A DNA stretch of 64,000 bases from Meconema thalassinum (lineage: Eukaryota > Arthropoda > Insecta > Orthoptera > Tettigoniidae). Of the stretch, positions 52,734 to 64,000 are shown in pieces. The position numbers and the translations under genes were made by a program. Position 1 is the first letter of the stretch; each line of letters starts with the position of its first letter. Location of the stretch: the NCBI GenBank assembly GCA_946902985.2, contig OX336389.2, forward strand, positions 1,008,337,441-1,008,401,440. The letters are read 5' to 3'. Below the pieces are notes generated by a model. The model saw nothing but the letters and a program-made list of their open reading frames with translations. It had not been told where the DNA came from and searched no databases.

Positions 52734-55204
52734 GACGGGATGTGAAGGTGGTGTTTATAAATGTGGTGAAAATGCTCATCCACTGGTTCATAGGGGCCGT
52801 GAATAGCTGCATAATTAGCGCCATCACGGCCTGGCACAATGTTCCCATCGTCAACCCTGGAAAGAGTTGATTTAAGAAGTCATTGATTTTGTCCCAGATG
52901 GTGCTGGGATCCTGATCCAGTGGTGGGCTGGCCTGAGTGGCTGTGTTTGAGGGAGGGGTGGGGGCAAGAGGGAGGAGAGTTGCTGGGGGCGATGCGTCTT
53001 GGTTTGGCTGGCAAGGGATGGAGCTAGAAGCTTGTTGGGCTTCTCGCGTTTGCTCCGCAGCCATGGTGGTCTTTGCTTCGGCATTTTTGGGGCGTTTGGA
53101 ACGGACCTTCTTCTTCCTTTGTTCCTTGGGAGGAGGCACTGAGATCGGGTCTGGGCAGGTGGAAGTGCTGGGCTGAGGATTGATCTCAGTGTTTGGGTGT
53201 GGCGTGTCTATGTTTCGGGATGGCTGTGTCCCCCCTTCAAATCTGCTTTCGGTCCTGCCTGATGGGCCTTTAGGCATTGATGATGCCTTGGTGCCTGAAG
53301 GGCCTCCACGTGCCTGGTGCATGCCACCTTGATGCGCACCAGTTTGCATCGTGTTTCGCCTGTTGGCTTCGTATGCCCTGCGGGTGGGGCAGTTCTTAAA
53401 ATTAGCCGCATGTGGTCCCTTGCAGTTTCTGCACTTGGAGTTTGCCTCATGGGGTCCAAATGGGCATTTGGCAGAGTGGTGTCCTTCCGCGCAGCGCCTA
53501 CAGCAAGGCCTATCGTGGCACCCCTTGGAGGTGTGACCCAGCCTTTGACAATTGCTGCATTGCGGCGCATGAGTGGGAGTCTGGTATGGGGTGATGCTCA
53601 CCTCCATGCGAGCCAGCATTTTTACTTGTAATATGCTGTCCGCTTCCGGCCCTGCCGTGACTGTCACCAAGTACAGTGGGGAGTGTATACGGGAGGACTT
53701 GGTGCGCATCGTTTCGACGTTTTCCACTGGGAAATTCATGGCTTTGAATGCGGCTGCGAGGTCGTCACACGTCTTCTGGTTTGCCGGTGTGCGCAGTACA
53801 TATCGCTTTACAGGCTTAGCTGAAACGATCTGTGAGTACGGCGCATTGACGGCTTCCAAGTACTCTATGCAAAAGTGGTAAGCCTTCCAGCTATCACATA
53901 GAAGCCAGACTGACGTGCCGGGGTCTCGCTTGGGGGTTTGAAGTGGTACTTGTTACGGTACTCATGTGGTAGTGCCGTTGCAAGTCCCAGATCGATGTTA
54001 TGAATGTCTGTTGTGTAGAGTGTGAGTGGCGGCGGCTTCTTAGGCTTTGGCCTGTTCGGTCTGTCGGGGAAAGTGGAAGTGGTCGAGCCGGACGAGTCCC
54101 GCGAACCACTCCGCCTTTGCCCGTCTTTAGCATTAGCCGCTTGGGCTTGCCTCTTGGCATCGGCTTTCTCTCTCCTCGTCAGGACCGGTGTGAAGTCCTC
54201 CTCCTGTTCCCCAAGCTCTGGAGTCTGTTTCCTGAGTTCAGGGGCTCCAGGGTGCGCGGAGGACTTTTCATTGGTCTTCCCCTGCACAGGTTTGGAAGTC
54301 CGCGTGGGTGCTGGCTTCTTAACCTTTGCTAGGGTGCCTTTGCCAGCCGTCCCGCTCGACGATTTCGCTGGCGGAGCTCCTTCCTGGTCTAGGCCTGTGG
54401 TTGGAGTCGCCGTGCTAGTCGGAGACTGGGACTGCTGGACTGTCGAATTGGGGGCCTTTGATTTGCCCTTCCCTTTGATACTACCAGCTTTCATGCGACG
54501 TGGCTGGTCAGGCGGCACGTCCATTACTAGCTCGTCTCCCGTAGTGTTGGGATCAATCGCGTGGCTTTCCAAATCGATGACCATGGATATTAGTGCTGGG
54601 ATAGCTTTCTCCTGGACCACTGACGGGGCCGCTTTCGCTGCCGGTCGTGTGGTCTCCAGGATAGGCGTCTCCTTGCCTTCTGTCCCTGTTGGCGCCAATG
54701 CTGCGCCTAGTGGTGTCGCTGGCGCGACGAGGCTGGAGTCAGTGGGCTCTCCCATGGGCTGACTGCCGGACGAGTCCAGGCAGCCGTCCGGGACGTCTCC
54801 GTAACTCAACAGCATCGCTGGGGTGCCGTCTGTACGCTGGGGCGCTGCGGGAGCAAGCTGAATAGGTGCTTCCGTTAGCGGGCTGCAGGGCGCGGCACCT
54901 GGGTCACGCTTAGGCTGCTGCCTATATTGCGCAGCTGCTCGTGTGTGGTACAAGGCACGGGGGATGATGTGTGTTTGGGAATAGTGATGCTGGGTTCCCT
55001 CGGGCTCATGAGCGGGCTGCCGGTTTTAGCTGGGCTAGTCACCGGGGTCACGCTCTGGGCGGCCAGGGTATCAGCTATCGACCATGTGTAGAGAAGTGCC
55101 AATTGCTTCCCGGTTCGGGGGGTGACGTATGGGGGAAGGTTGATGAGGGTGGGGGCGCTAGAGGTGCTAGGGAGTGCGCGGCGCGGGGTGAACATGACAT
55201 ACAT
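52726..55204 (-). pseudogene. Jockey LINE ORF1 (gag-like), two frameshifts
   Basis: Three consecutive open blocks on the minus strand: 55204-54875 (MYVMFTPRRALPSTSSAPTL), 54953-53865 (Pro/Ala/Ser/Thr-rich, low complexity) and 53859-52726. The last contains VSAKPVKRYVLRTPANQKT and then three zinc knuckles (CSNCQRLGHTSKGC, CCRRCAEGHHSAKC, CRNCKGPHAANFKNC). The joins need indels near 54930 and near 53890, where YVIAG in one frame and SWKAYHFCIEYLEAVNAPY in the other overlap. ORF1 proteins bind LINE RNA. The N-terminal start is inferred. Confidence 0.8.
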
Positions 55205-55512
55205 AGGGATAGAGAAGTAGATAGCTTATATACTAATAGGGGTCGCACCAGAGCCAAGAGGGGTTGCCAGACAAATTGCTCTCTTAGAAGCAGACAAATA
55301 GCTCTTTTGTAGTTGGCCTGGTGCTAGCCTATATATGTGATGAGGGGATAAAATCTAAAAGCGAACTAGTGAGCGCGGGATGATCCGACGTGAACGGGTC
55401 CCTGACTCACAGCGTGCCCTATCCTAACCCTAAGTCTGGCTAGCCCAGAACTGATTGGGGAATGATATGGGCTGTGTTTCTATCTCCCAAAATTTTAATA
55501 ATGGCACCCCGT

Positions 55513-58500
55513 CGTGTTCGTTAAGCCGCCATTTTGGACACCATGACGGCCTAGGGTGGGGGCTTAACGAAGCCCTGAGAATCAAAACGATCTAAAAATT
55601 TTCCGAGCATGGTCTCCAATCAAAACGTCCCTGATTGGCTGAGCACTTATTGGGTCCTTCCCGCCACCCAGCCGCAATCAAATCCGCCATTAACCTCAAT
55701 TTAACATAACCTAAGTTACTTAAATTACAAATATTAATAATGTTGGTGAAGAGTGGGTGACTTGTGGATTTGATAAGCCATTTTTAGTGTTGCCTTCTAT
55801 AGATTTGTGGTTTTTTGGCAATCTCGTTATCTTGTACACATTAAGATAAATAGTTATATTTCGGGAGCCTATCACTCAGTAGCGGTTTATCACAACAGTA
55901 GCAACTATTACGAATAGCTGTACTATAGTAAGATTTTTCTGCACCTTCGCGAAATAGTGGCGGTGGTTTGAGATTATTTTTGACTACCATTATGGGGTTT
56001 TAATAGTTTTTCATAGAGCATTTTTGTTGTCTTTTAGGCATGATTGATTTGACATGTTAGGTCTGCATGTAGCCTACAGTTTTGTTCCTGTTTTTTTTTT
56101 GAATAATGCTCATTCTCATTACCATTAAGTGCAACCGTGTTGACCGACTGAAAGACATTGAATATTTCGTTTACTAAGGCAGCACTGAAATATGGTTTCC
56201 AACACGATATGGACTTGGAACTTATGTTCGCTTAACAAAATAACGATACATCAACAAGTCATCCTTGTAATCTCTGCAAATAATAAAAATATTTCCCATC
56301 CAATATAGGCCTATTCATGTTGAACGGTAGAAAGTTATCAACCTTTATTAAGGCAACACTGAAAAATGTTCATTTTGATCTAGCCTACTTACTCGGAGTC
56401 ATCTGCATCAATGTCCCTAGAGGTTCAGTTTTTTAAATTCTCCCTTTCCTATGGTCAAATAACACATGGATGTTCCCTAATTTTCTTAAGGGGATTCAAT
56501 GATCTTATGCTGAACTAATTAAGAATAGGGCATGTACCCCAACCCCTTAAAATATGAAGTTATCATGATAAAAATAATGTCCATAACCATCAGAAACTTG
56601 AGAACACAGATCAGGAGAATGTTGATCGACCATGGATGCAAGACCAGAAAGTCTTAAAGAGGAGTGTTTCATTTAGAGGCTTGGAACATCATGGTCAAGA
56701 CCCCTGTACTTGGGTGTGTGCTCAATTTGTTTGAAAACCCGTTGACAGATCATAAGTTAATCTGTGGCTGGAATCCACTCCGTCCTATGCTAAGCTGCGA
56801 GTACTGGGCACTATTAGTGTTCTGTGACTACTGTATCAATTTCTGAAAATTGTGTCATAGGCCTATGCATAGACAAGTCGCTGAGAATGTTCTCTGAATG
56901 GTGAATACCAGTAGGCTAGCCTACTTAGCTGCCTCCTTCACTAGCATTTCCAGGCACCTGGTTAGTTGGCAAAATGAAATAGAAAAATCACTTGAATGAT
57001 TCAAGTTGTCCTTGATTGCCCTCGAGGGACAGTGTACCCCATTCCAGATCTTAGTTCAGAATTAGTTTCCTTGACGGAGTTGGAGAAACAGTCACAATAC
57101 CTATGGTACTACTAGACCTAGTACGGTACATGTAGATGGAAGCATTGTGAGACCAACCACTAGGTAGCTTATGTCCCATTAGTTGGGAGTGTTAGGGAAT
57201 GGGAGATTGGTTCTACATTTCAGCCTATGTTGTTGTATATTTCATTAATATATGAGATCTAAAAGTGTATCATAGGAATATTAAAGCAAACCATAATATA
57301 TTACCAGTTGGTCAATTGGATACAACAATTCAATGATACATTCTGTTAATAATTAGGAAGTGTCATAGGCAACCGGAGAAGCGACACAAGAAAAAACACC
57401 TGAGTCTTCCAGGCAGTTGTCATCAACTGTATTTCACACAGAGAAGAATGACTAAAATGGTTCCTCATGAAAAAAACAACTGGTCAATGGCTTGAAAGAC
57501 AGTAGTAAGGACTTACATGCTGTCAGTAAAAGTGGAGTTAAGAAAGATGTCTGGAATATTTAAATCAGTAGTTGATAGCCATGATTTTTAAAATTACCCT
57601 AGTTAATTGCACCTTAATATGATTAGTAGCCTACCGGTATGCGCAAGATTTTAAATGGTAGGTTTTCCTGTGAACCAAAAAACAGCTCTTAACATGGATT
57701 ATGTTCAGGTTAGGCCTACAAGTTATTGGGAGGGAGGTTTATTTTACATACCTGTTGCACATAAAATGAGCTTCTGATTAGAGCTCTGTGGGAATGTTTA
57801 AATGGTTTGATGATACAGGATTTATCAAGCCTCTTTCTATGCATCTTTTAAAGACATTTAAACAATTCATAAATTACTGTCATCATTGCTAATGCTGTAA
57901 TCTGTCATGTTTATTTATGCAGCATGAGGAATTAGGAGATATAGTAGGATAAAATGCAACTGTGTCATGGAAACCTAAGATGTATTTTTATTTCTCAACT
58001 TTATTTTCTGTAGACTCCAATACAGCCCACCACCAGGGGAAAAAAAAGTGTTGGTGATGTTTAATGAGAGCAAATCTTGAAATACTGTGATTTAAGTGGT
58101 TGGTATCAAAAGCTGTATAGGAAAAATGAAAATGTGAAGTCACGCCCAAGTTTATGAAGCCTTGCCAGACTCGGCTGAAATTATCTTCGATGCAATTCAA
58201 GTCTCAATAGTTAAAACTTTAGGACGACCTTTGACATGAGCACTATAATAGGCCTACATTTAGGATCGACATAGCCTGCAGTAGGTCTTGTGCTACTGTA
58301 TGCACCTGGGCATGTTTAAAAATCTCAGCCTGCAGGTTAATAAGGTAGTATATTACTATAAATCTATCTCAAGCAAATCCAAGAAGTTACCAGACTGAGA
58401 AACTACATATCAATATTTAAACAAAAAAAGGGTGGCAGTGCAAACTGCACTTTTAATCCTTGCTTCATTAGTTAAACCATGATATTTGTACATAAATACA

Positions 58501-59078
58501 GTAAGGACTTCACATTAAAAACGGCCACTTAAATTATATGCCTTATTAGGCATAACCTACAAATTACATGTCATGAAATTGGTAAATATAAGCAGACAGC
58601 AACAACAATATGCAATGGTCTATAATGTAGATTTATAGTGCACAAAAGGTTATTGTACTGAATGTATTTCGAACTGATGAATAAAACTGGTCGAAACGAC
58701 AGCCAATTGATTTACATCCAAAGTAGTAGAAACTTTCAGTTGATTGGCAAGAGTGTTGATTTGTACTTTTATTTTCACAAATTTTGATGAACAGTGTCAC
58801 GCTTCAATTTAAATATAAACGCACATACAATTCCTCATCAATAAGTGATTTTCACTTCATACTGTCATGAACTGGAATAGGTTTCTAGCAAATTAACTGA
58901 TGTAGAAATCTATTCCTCTCGCCACCATGTTGGTGATAATTGTAAACAAACCCGCGGGCAGCCAATGGCTGGTAATAATTGCCAGCCAATAACAAGCCAG
59001 GATGATGCGGATCATAATTCGCGTTTCACTCTCATTGCGTTTTAACTTGAGGTGAGGAATCAGCTGTTCGTTAACGCC
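55513..59078. other. Interior of the 40-bp-TIR element, non-coding
   Basis: AT-rich, with no frame longer than about 80 codons that shows a motif. Apart from the SINE remnant at 56660-57110, nothing recognisable was seen. A dense set of TAGGCCTA-type words occurs, as elsewhere in this genome. Confidence 0.4.
56660..57110 (-). repeat. Degraded SINE-A
   Basis: GAGGCTTGGAACATCATGGTCA, CCCTGTACTTGGGTGTG and, further on, CCATTCCAGATCTTAGTTCAGAATTAG retain the family order, but the middle is rearranged or expanded. Confidence 0.45.
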
Positions 59079-59361
59079 ACGGGGTGCCATTATTAAAATT
59101 TTGGGAGATAGAAACACACTCATGATGAGGTGCGGTGATGAGATGAAATGTAGGCTGGCGGGCCTGGCTGACAGCAGTGGCTTCAGACTCCTGGCGTCCT
59201 TAGCTGGTGAGCTCGTGCCGGCTGGGCGATGACTGGTCTGGCGGGGCTCGCCGAAGCGCTCCCCGCGGTGAAGTCTCGAAGTTCTCAGTCGGCTATCTCC
59301 TGCAGCAGCGTGACCTCTCTCGTTCAAGTCCAAGTCAAGTGGATGTGCGATAGTCTTATGT

Positions 59362-59620
59362 TTTACACTTCTTCTACTTGGGGGTTATGTTTTGGGCATA
59401 GCAAACACTTTACCTAGTCACAATCACATCTCATTCTTCTTATTATTTCTATGGAGCGGTCTGGGCGTAGCGAGGTTTTTACCCAGTCACAGATCCCAAT
59501 TGTATCAAAAGATTTTGAACAGGAATATCGCGTGTAAGGAGAGGATAAACATAAACAGACAAGAACACAATAAGGTGCAAATCTTCACGCCCAAATGACG
59601 CGTCTTGGCGACTTTCTAGA
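59362..59620 (-). mobile_element. 3' UTR fragment of an I-type LINE relative
   Basis: GGGCATAGCAAACACTTTACC (59395) matches GGGCATAGTAAACCCTTTACC at 35149. CTTCACGCCCAAATGACGCG with CTTGGCGAC (59583-59610) matches CTTCACACCAAAGCGACCCA with CTTGGTGAC at 37613-37643. The order equals the I-type LINE 3' UTR without the PIF insertion. It contains an internal second GGGCGTAGCGAGGTTTTTACC (59463). A 5'-truncated dead copy. Confidence 0.55.
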
Positions 59621-59712
59621 TAGATATATTTTTATTAATTCCATTTGATCAAATACATGTACTGAACTGTTTATTGTTAAGAAATACAATTTAACTCTTA
59701 TTTACTTATTTA

Positions 59713-59899
59713 TGTTGTAAGATTTTTCACCGGCATATGTTGGCAACTATGTACCAAAGACAATGCAGACGTAATAAAAGTAAATCGATACCAGTGTAGT
59801 TGGTATCGTAGAGCCAAAAGGACGTTAGCAAAGATCTGTGCCTGTTCATTTATTTGTTTCTACCACATATAACCCACAGGAAATATTACTCTTATAACA
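59713..59899 (+). repeat. 5' LTR of the copia element
   Basis: It begins TGTTGTAAG and ends CTTATAACA (inverted termini, 8 of 9), 187 bp, followed directly by the primer site. GATACCA and TTGGTATC form a hairpin near 59788-59808. The partner LTR lies beyond the window, so length rests on the end motifs. Confidence 0.7.
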
Positions 59900-59918
59900 G
59901 GTTATGGTGCCCAGAACG
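59900..59918 (+). other. Copia primer binding site
   Basis: GGTTATGGTGCCCAGAACG follows the LTR directly and has the form of the initiator tRNA-Met internal primer site used by copia-like elements. Confidence 0.6.
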
Positions 59919-60027
59919 TACGGATAGTTTTTGTGAGTGAAACGGGAATCAATACTGTGAGGTTAACGGAATATCGGAGGAAGAATAATGACTTTTTAGC
60001 GTAGGCCTACTTTGAACAAAAGGAAAA

Positions 60028-61061
60028 ATGAACGACGAGGAGAGACAAAGAGTCAATGATGAAAGATACCACATTCACTTTTCGACGGTAAGAACTACGA
60101 CAATTGGAAATTCAGACTTGAAGTTCTACTGGACGAAAAGAAACTGATGTCCCACATCACAGAAGAAGTTCAGTATACTGAAGCACCGGCGGGCGAGACA
60201 ACGGCAGCTCGAACGGCCAGGGAAGCAGCTAATGAGAAACTCCGGCAGAGAGATAAGTATTGCATTAGACTTATTGTGAGTGCTATAGCTGATAGTCATT
60301 TGGAATATTGCCGAGGACATGATACAGCCTTCAAGGTCTGGAAAACTTTAGCAGACACTTTTCAAAGGAAAGGAATTGCCAGTCAACTTCAGGCAAGGAC
60401 AGCATTGCTTGCAATGCAACTTAACCCTACTAATGAAACTTTGGAAAATCACTTTCTGAAGTTTGACAGACAAATTCGAGAACTTAAATCTGCTGGAGCA
60501 AATACTGATGAGTTAGATGGGATTTGTCATTTGTTATTGACCATGCCAACTGACTATAATATGGTTGTAACTTCTATTGAAACCATGTCAGCAAACGGTG
60601 AGAACTTAACCCTTCCTTTTGTCAAAAATAGACTTTTGGATGAAGAATCTAAAAGGAATCTGCAAGGAAAACAGAAACCACAGAGGAATGAGTCAACAAC
60701 TGCTTTCTTTACTCGACCAGGACAAGTAAAGAATGGAGGAAAACAGAAACATCAGTACCAGCAGCCGAAGACTACTGCAACACCAACATACACTCAGCAA
60801 CAGTCCAAGGTATTTTCTGGAGCTAACAGTAATACTAAGCCTTCACATTCTTACAAGTGCCACAACTGTGGGGGCAGTGGTCATTTACGGAGAGACTGTC
60901 CCAGCCCACGTAACACTCCTTGGCAGCCTACAAAGTTTTCAGGGATGCAAACTGGTGCTACCAATGTCACTCAAGAGGAGGAAGAGGAATTCTGTTTCTC
61001 AGCTTTATCTGACGTAATAGACTCAAGAATGAATAAGGCTGGAAGTGATGAAGTGATATGA
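60028..61061 (+). pseudogene. gag: Copia Gag
   Basis: The ATG at 60028 (MNDEERQRVNDERYH) is out of frame with the conserved body by one base. The body begins LFDGKNYDNWKFRLEVLLDE near 60090 and is open to 61061. It contains the copia gag UBN2-like region (TAFKVWKTLADTFQ, QLQARTALLAMQL, TMPTDYNMVVTSIE) and a single CCHC knuckle, CHNCGGSGHLRRDC. It ends at an in-frame TGA directly before the protease WLDSGAS. Confidence 0.85.
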
Positions 61062-64000
61062 TGGCTTGATTCTGGAGCTTCAGAGCACATGATTAATCAA
61101 GCTGATTTCTTTCAGACAAGTGTAAAGATTAATCCTATGAAGATTAAAGTAGCAAAAGCAGGGCACTCAGTCACATCAATACAAAAGGGAAACATTAAAC
61201 TTTTTGCATTGGTGGACGGAACATGGAATACTGTGAACATTCCAGACGTGTTGTACATTCCAGATTTGGAAATAAATTTACTGTCTGTGAGAAGACTGGA
61301 AATGAGTGGATGCATAATCATTTTTGAAGATGGTAAGGCACTAATAATGAAAGGAAATTATGTGATTGCAGTTGCACATCGGATCAACAAGTTGTACAGG
61401 CTAACACTCCATACCAGGAAGGAAATTGCATGCCTAACACTTGGAAGCGAGTACTTTTGGCATAGAAGATTTGGTCACACAAGTAAGGCAGGGCTTCAGA
61501 AACTGCAAGCCCTGGTGGATGGTATGAAAGAAACTAAGGTGAAGGAAGTGTGTGAAATATGCTGTCAAGGAAAAATGTGTAAGCTGCCACACAACCAAAC
61601 AAGAAGAAGAGCACAGAGGCCACTGGAACTAATCCACAGTGACCTGTTTGGCCCAATCACACCGGAGTCATATAATGGAAAAAGGTTCATTATAACTTTA
61701 ATAGATGACTTCACATATTTTGCAGCTGTATATCCTCTAGAAAAGAAGAGTGAAGCATTAGACTACATCAAGATCTATGAAGCGATGGCAGCCGCTCACT
61801 TCAAGAGCAAAATAAGTCGCTTCAGGTGTGATCGAGGTGGGGAGTAAACCTCGAACGAGCTGAAGACTTACTTTCAAGAGAAAGGAATACAGTTGGAATA
61901 TACCATGAGCTACACACCTGAGCAAAACGGAGTAGCTGAAAGGTTCAACAGAACTATCCTGGACAAAGCAAGACGTATGTTGTTGAGCTCAGGACTACAG
62001 AAGAATCTTTGGACTGAAGCAGTAAGCGCAGCAGTGTACATTATCAACAGGAGCACTACAAATGCCTTATCAGACTGTGTACCAGCAACTCTCTGGTATG
62101 GGCATAAACCTGATGTCAGCAAGATCAGGGTATTTGGTTCACCAGCTTACCTTCATACTCCCAAACAACTAAGTGGAGGAAAATTTGACAGTCGATCGCG
62201 GAAACTTTACTTGGTTGGGTACTGTCATAATGGTTATAGATTGTGGTGTCCTGACACCCAAGAAATTATTGAAGGGAAAGATGTAATTTTTGATGAGAGA
62301 TCTCCAGGTGAAAGGTTTATAGATATTGATCCATCACACTTTGAAACTAATAAGAATCCTATTTCAAAGGAAGAAGATCCAATTCCTGAAGATTGCAAAA
62401 ATTCAGGGGAAGATCTGGAAGCCAATGACACACCGACAGAAGAACGGAGGCGTGGAACTCGTGTGAGGAAGAGACCGCAGTATCTGGATGATTATGAGGT
62501 TACCCTAAGTGAACTAGCTATGGGTGCAGTAGTAGATGATGTTCCTGAATCTGTCAAGGACATTGAAGGTCGCCCTGACGCTACAGAATGGCGGAAAGCA
62601 GTTCTCGAAAAGATGAATGCACTGCAGGAAAATAAAACCTGGACACTGACAACGCTGCCACCTGGTAAGAAGGCAATCAACAACAGGTGGGTGTTTCGAA
62701 TCAAACATGATGCATCCGGAAATGTTGTCATTAAAGGCTTTTCGCAAAAACGGGGCTTAGACTATTTTGAGACGTATGCACCAGTGGCCCGCCTAGTGAC
62801 TGTGAGAGTATTGTTGTCAGTAATTAATCATCATGGATTGCTTACTCAACAACTTGATGTGAAGAACGCTTTTCTTCACGGCAGTATCAAGGAAGAAATC
62901 TACATGACTCAACCAGAGGGATTTGAGCAAGAGTCAACTCCACCTCTGGTTTGCAAGCTGAACAAAACACTCTACGGATTGAAGCAGGCCCCAAAGAAGT
63001 GGAATTCTAGATTCAATGATTTCATTCAGAAACATGGTTTCAGGCAATCAGAATATGATAAATGTCTTTATTTTCATGACACACTTGCTATTACCCTACT
63101 TCTTTATGTTGATGATAATATTGTAGCAGGCAGTTCAGCTGCAGCTCTGAAGGAATGTAAGAAGGCTCTCATGGCAGAATTCAAGATGACTGATCTTGGA
63201 GATCTCAGGGAATATTTGGGAATCAAAATTGATCGCTCAGAGAGAGGAATGTTCTTAAGCCAGCCCCAATACATCCAAAACCTTCTGAAACGTTTTGGAA
63301 TGGAAGACTGCAATCCAGCTAAAACTCCCATGGAGGTAGATCCAGCAAAGGAGCCTGTTGGTGAATGTATCCTTTCTGTCAGACCTTACAAAGAACTAGT
63401 TGGATGTTTAATGTATCATGTTGACAACACGTCCTGATATAAGTATGGCAGTGAATTTCTATAGTAGGTTTCAAAGTAATGCTACTGATGCACAATGGGT
63501 TGGGCTTAAACGTGTCTTACGTTATCTGAAGGGAACAAGCGAGGTGGGACTCTTATTTCAAAGGCAATCAGGAACTAGTGCTAACCTAGTTGGCTATGCT
63601 GATGCAGACTCGGGGGGGGGGGGGGGTAATACCAAGAATAGGAAATCAACTTCTGGTTTCATGTTCGAAGTCTATGGTGCTAATGTACTTTGGGTGACTA
63701 GGAAACAAACTTCCGTTGCCCAGTCATCAACTGAAGCGGAGTACGTTTCTCTCGGATGTGCTGTAATGGAACTCATTTGGTTGAGAAATCTTGTTTTGGA
63801 CATAGATGTTGAACTATGTGGACCAGTTGTCATCTTTGAAGACAATCAGTCAACTATTTTCTGTCTAGATAAGTGGGAAGGGAAAAGGCTAAAACACGTT
63901 GATGTCAAGTATAATATTGTTAAAGATATGTATCGGAAGAATGTTATCAAGGTTCTTCATATTCCTTCAGGTGAGCAGAAAGCAGATATTCTCACCAAAC
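61062..64000 (+). pseudogene. pol: Copia Pol: protease, integrase, RT, RNase H
   Basis: Protease: WLDSGASEHM. Integrase: H-H-C-C finger (HRRFGHTSKAG ... CEICCQGK), then HSDLFGPI, LIDDFTYFAA, RCDRGGE and NGVAERFNRTI. RT: WRKAVLEKMNALQENKTWTL, NRWVFRIKHD, QLDVKNAFLHG, LYGLKQAPKKWN and LLLYVDDNIVAG (YVDD). RNase H: VGYADADS, SSTEAEYVSLG, EDNQSTIFCL. Lesions: TAA at 61845-61847 where a Tyr is expected after GGE; a 2-nt loss near 63418 (MYHVDNTS versus MLTTRPDISMAV); a G15 run at 63612-63626 inside the RNase H GYADAD region. The reading frame continues past the window end. Confidence 0.9.

Larger units (their letters stand above)
49687..55470 (-). mobile_element. Jockey-type LINE with open ORF2
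   Basis: The poly(A) end is the T-run at 49687-49697 in window orientation, the 3' UTR runs up to 50000, ORF2 is 50001-52733, and ORF1 is 52726 to about 55204. The 5' end lies somewhere before the inverted-repeat element at 55473. No RNase H domain follows RT, as expected for the Jockey clade. No target duplication could be matched. Confidence 0.82.
55473..59118. mobile_element. Non-autonomous TIR element with perfect 40-bp ends
   Basis: The 40-bp ends at 55473-55512 and 59079-59118 are exact inverses: TGTGTTTCTATCTCCCAAAA then TTTTAATAATGGCACCCCGT. Just inside, GTTCGTTAA appears on both sides in offset positions. The 3.57-kb interior has no transposase and carries a degraded SINE. I could not settle a target duplication: ATGAT occurs near both edges but not adjacent. 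The superfamily is unknown. Confidence 0.65.
59713..64000 (+). mobile_element. Copia-type LTR retrotransposon, cut by the window end
   Basis: In order: 5' LTR, PBS, gag with one zinc knuckle, protease, integrase, RT and RNase H, all on the plus strand. This order (integrase before RT) defines copia/Pseudoviridae-type elements. The coding region has several lesions, so the copy is inactive. The 3' LTR is not in the window. Confidence 0.92.

Noticed and set aside
52937..54762. Plus-strand frames up to 246 codons in the Jockey ORF1 region
   Set aside because: Antisense shadows of the GC-rich ORF1; no independent motif.

Overview
The window is eukaryotic. It is AT-rich, has spliced coding exons with consensus GT/AG sites, and is packed with arthropod-type transposable elements: tRNA-headed SINEs, gypsy and copia LTR elements, CR1-, RTE-, I- and Jockey-type LINEs, Tc1/mariner, hAT, PIF/Harbinger-like and THAP-carrying DNA transposons, and minisatellites. 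I infer an insect with a large genome, possibly polyneopteran. The species cannot be fixed from sequence alone.

The host gene lies on the minus strand. A first exon (34797-34887) encodes a signal peptide ending in ESYPRI. A second exon (2795-3004) begins AVIGGGIGG and continues as the FAD-binding N-terminus of a prenylcysteine oxidase (PCYOX1-like). Both have good splice sites and matching phase-1 boundaries, so 3005-34796 (about 31.8 kb) reads as intron 1. Exon 3 and later exons would lie left of position 1. A TCAGT initiator sits 73 nt upstream of the ATG. An I-type LINE begins only about 160 bp upstream of that point.

Intron 1, from left to right, holds: degraded SINEs; a gypsy element (4250-11303) with near-identical 1.27-kb LTRs but no reverse transcriptase core; a SINE with a 19-bp target duplication; an RTE-like LINE tail; a hAT pseudogene split by a CR1-like LINE that itself carries a Tc1 element; a PIF/Harbinger-type MITE; an ~80-bp minisatellite; decayed LINEs; a mariner remnant in a field of old repeats; a ~292-bp tandem repeat; a three-level nest (old repeat > RTE-like LINE > THAP transposon); a 44-46-bp minisatellite; and a MITE close to exon 1.

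Upstream of the gene (35-64 kb) lies a complete I-type LINE (35119-44362) bounded by an 11-bp target duplication. It is interrupted by a PIF-like element and a second copy of the CR1-like LINE. Further right are a hAT MITE nested in a SINE, a perfect 92-bp inverted duplication, a Jockey-type LINE whose 910-codon ORF2 is open but whose endonuclease is damaged, a 3.6-kb element with perfect 40-bp inverted ends, and a copia element cut by the window edge.

Apart from the two exons, essentially every convincing reading frame belongs to a transposon. I found no real tRNA or rRNA gene, CRISPR array or bacterial-type operon.
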